From: Archangium sp.
GTDB lineage: Bacteria > Myxococcota > Myxococcia > Myxococcales > Myxococcaceae
DNA: 64,000 nucleotides
Assembly (NCBI GenBank): GCA_022843845.1
Contig: JALHMW010000020.1
Location: forward strand, 23,958-87,957
Direction: 5' to 3'
Shown here: positions 62,213 to 64,000 of the stretch, piece by piece
Layout of the letters: every line of letters begins with the position of its first letter
How positions within the stretch are numbered: the stretch's first letter is position 1
Notes under the pieces: model-generated
Told to the model about the DNA's origin: nothing
Databases searched by the model: none
Seen by the model: the letters and a program-made list of their open reading frames with translations, nothing else
Translations under genes and position numbers: made by a program

Positions 62213-64000
62213 CTACGTGAGCCGATCGATCGCCAGGGCCAGGCTCTCGACGCCCAGCTCGCCCTTGACGAGGTACGCATCGGCGCCAGCGTCGAGCCCG
62301 CGCCGTTTGTCTTCTGGAGACGCCAGCGACGAGAGAATCACCACGGGCAGGTGCTGCGTCCGCGCGTCGCTCTTCAGACGTCTGGTGAGCGCGAAGCCGT
62401 CGAGGCGAGGCATCTGCACGTCGGTGAGGATGAGATCGAACGCGGGTGCGCGCTGCAGCCGATCCCACGCGTCTTCGCCGTCCTGCGCCTCTTCCACCTC
62501 ATGGCCCAGCGCGCGCACGAGCGCCGACTCGGTGGCGCGGGCGATGGGAGAGTCGTCGACGAGCAGCACCTTGAGCCGCTTCGACGCCTGCGCCTCGACG
62601 GGCCGTGAGAGCTTGCGGATCTCGGCCATGATGTCGGGCACGTGCAGCAGCACCGCGATGCGGCCGTCTTCGAGCGCAGCGGAGCCAGCGACGAAAGGCG
62701 CGCCCTTCACGAAGTCCCCACCGATGGGCTTCACGGCGACCTCGCGCTCGTCCACGAAGCCGTCGACCACCAGCGCCGCGCGCTCGTCACCGAAGCGCAC
62801 CACCACGCAGGGAGGCTTCTCGAAGCGCGGCCCACCGTTGAGGCCGAGGAGCGGGCCCAACGCGGTGAAGGCGATCGGCTTGCCGCGGTGCATGACAGCG
62901 AGGGCGCCGAAGACCTCGAGGCGATCGGCAGGTGAGAAGCGGGCCACGGCCTCGACGTCGGCGGCGGGCATGCCGTACACGTCGTCGCCCAGGCGAATCA
63001 GCAGCACCCGCATGAGGGCGAGCGACTGCGGCAGGCGCAGCGCGACGGTGGTGCTGCGGCCGATGCGGCTCGTCACCGAGACCGACCCACCCAGCGCCTC
63101 CACCTTGCGTTTGACGACGTCCATGCCGACGCCGCGGCCCGAGACCTCGCTGACCTGCTCCTTCGTCGAGAAGCCCGCCTTGAAGATGAGCTCGGTGGCC
63201 TCGCGGTCGTTGAGCGCCGCCGCCTGCGCCGCCGTCAACACGCCCTTGCGAACGACCGACTGCCTCAAGACGTTGGGGTCGATGCCACGCCCGTCGTCTT
63301 CGACCTCGACCGCGAGCATGTCGCCGTCGGCACGCGCCTTGAGCGAGATGAGGCCCGTCTCGGTCTTTCCGTACGTCTCGCGCAGGTCGGGCGGCTCGAT
63401 GCCGTGATCGACGGCGTTGCGGATGAGGTGGATCAGCGCGTCGCGCACGTCGGAGACCATCGAGCGATCGACCCCTGCGCTGGTGTTCTCGATGTGCAGC
63501 TCGATGCGCTTGCCCTGCGAGTTGGCGAGCTCGCGCACGGCCCGAGGGAAGGCGTCGAACACCGTCGACAGCGGCACCAGGCGCGCCTCGGCCACGTGAT
63601 CGGCCAGCTGCGTGAGGCTCGTGTTGAGCGTGTTGAGCCCGTCGGAGTGGTGACGAACGAAGCGGAAGGCGTCGTCTCGCAGCAGCGACAGATCGCTCTC
63701 GAGCAGATCGATGCGCTGCCGTTGTTCGGGCTCGAGCGGGCTCTGGTGGGTCACCTTCACCAGGCTGTCGCCGAGGCGCGAGAAGCGCTCGAAGAGGCCC
63801 TGCAGCTCGTGGCCACGCAGCTCGGAGCGCGCGCTCTCGACGAGCAGGTCGCCGGCAAGCAGGCCGACCGAGTCGAGCAGCTCGACGTTCACGCGAATCG
63901 AACGATCGGCGGCGGCCTTCTTCTCCACCGCTTCTTCGTGGTGATCACCGACTTGAGGGGCGGGCGTGGGGCTGCTGGCGCGGGGCGGCGGCGGGGGCGG
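62213..64000 (-). CDS. frzE: CheA histidine kinase-receiver fusion, 5' end outside window (FrzE-like)
   Basis: The C-terminal 595 residues are present; the frame is open to the edge, so the N-terminal Hpt domain with the phosphorylated His is not in view. The visible N-terminus is Pro/Ala-rich (PPPPPPRASSPTPAP), as in the FrzE linker. Then the dimer and ATP domain: N box HLIRNAVDHGIEPP, G1 VEVEDDGRGID, F box FKAGFSTKEQ, G2 SGRGVGMDVV. A CheW-like domain (about 330-465 of the visible part) and a C-terminal receiver follow (VLLVDDSPIARA, phospho-Asp in LILTDVQMPRLDG, Lys in YLVKGEL). GTG at 63928 is an internal codon, not the start. Confidence 0.88.
   Translation of the reverse strand, partial: PPPPPPRASSPTPAPQVGDHHEEAVEKKAAADRSIRVNVELLDSVGLLAGDLLVESARSELRGHELQGLFERFSRLGDSLVKVTHQSPLEPEQRQRIDLLESDLSLLRDDAFRFVRHHSDGLNTLNTSLTQLADHVAEARLVPLSTVFDAFPRAVRELANSQGKRIELHIENTSAGVDRSMVSDVRDALIHLIRNAVDHGIEPPDLRETYGKTETGLISLKARADGDMLAVEVEDDGRGIDPNVLRQSVVRKGVLTAAQAAALNDREATELIFKAGFSTKEQVSEVSGRGVGMDVVKRKVEALGGSVSVTSRIGRSTTVALRLPQSLALMRVLLIRLGDDVYGMPAADVEAVARFSPADRLEVFGALAVMHRGKPIAFTALGPLLGLNGGPRFEKPPCVVVRFGDERAALVVDGFVDEREVAVKPIGGDFVKGAPFVAGSAALEDGRIAVLLHVPDIMAEIRKLSRPVEAQASKRLKVLLVDDSPIARATESALVRALGHEVEEAQDGEDAWDRLQRAPAFDLILTDVQMPRLDGFALTRRLKSDARTQHLPVVILSSLASPEDKRRGLDAGADAYLVKGELGVESLALAIDRLT

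Overview
The window is high-GC Gram-negative chromosome and most likely comes from a member of the Myxococcota (myxobacteria). Evidence: at the right edge a chemosensory cluster in the order CheA-receiver, CheB, CheR-TPR, the order of frzE-frzG-frzF in Myxococcus xanthus; shell proteins of the Haliangium ochraceum microcompartment type; at least nine predicted lipoproteins, many cysteine-rich or repeat-rich; an lpxC gene, showing a lipid A outer membrane; and a dense gene layout with many 1-4 base overlaps and GTG/TTG starts.

Layout. 1-13 kb is a run of minus-strand genes: lipoprotein, ankyrin protein, beta-propeller protein, an endonuclease/exonuclease/phosphatase (EEP) fold enzyme, two tandem DUF4139 (MuiA-like) proteins, a Cys-rich lipoprotein, a possible toxin/immunity-like pair, a HEAT protein and a CbpA-type DnaJ. 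13-15.2 kb reads rightward: SurA-like chaperone, rimI, rpsL, rpsG, ended by a clear hairpin terminator. 15.2-22.6 kb holds small unknown genes and a 1045-residue repeat lipoprotein. 22.6-31.5 kb reads rightward: ruvB, lpxC, a pseudo-receiver, a lipoprotein, a DsbA-like lipoprotein, pyrF, a mini-lipoprotein and an acyltransferase-SGNH protein. 31.5-37.1 kb carries moaA, an HD-GYP regulator, thiO with a tiny coupled membrane ORF, and lpdA.

37.2-44.3 kb is the most interesting part: a compact minus-strand bacterial microcompartment (BMC) operon. From its promoter it encodes a double-domain BMC-T, BMC-H, BMC-P, a 71-residue unknown protein, a CoA-acylating-type aldehyde dehydrogenase with an N-terminal encapsulation-like helix, and a second BMC-T. 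It is followed 36 bases later by a 1161-residue membrane protein with a zinc ribbon, protease-like domains and a Cys-rich tail. No PduL, alcohol dehydrogenase or signature enzyme is present in the window, so the substrate is unknown.

44.3-64 kb contains a glycosyltransferase, a YdjM-like membrane protein (perhaps with an ACG start), glutamate dehydrogenase, tRNA-Thr(CGT) with a perfect terminator, yacG, an FHA protein, a PilT-like ATPase behind a cyclic-nucleotide-binding protein, a second large repeat lipoprotein, an AAA+ ATPase, ilvE, and the frz-like operon whose kinase gene runs off the right edge. All assignments come from reading the sequence; no database search was run.
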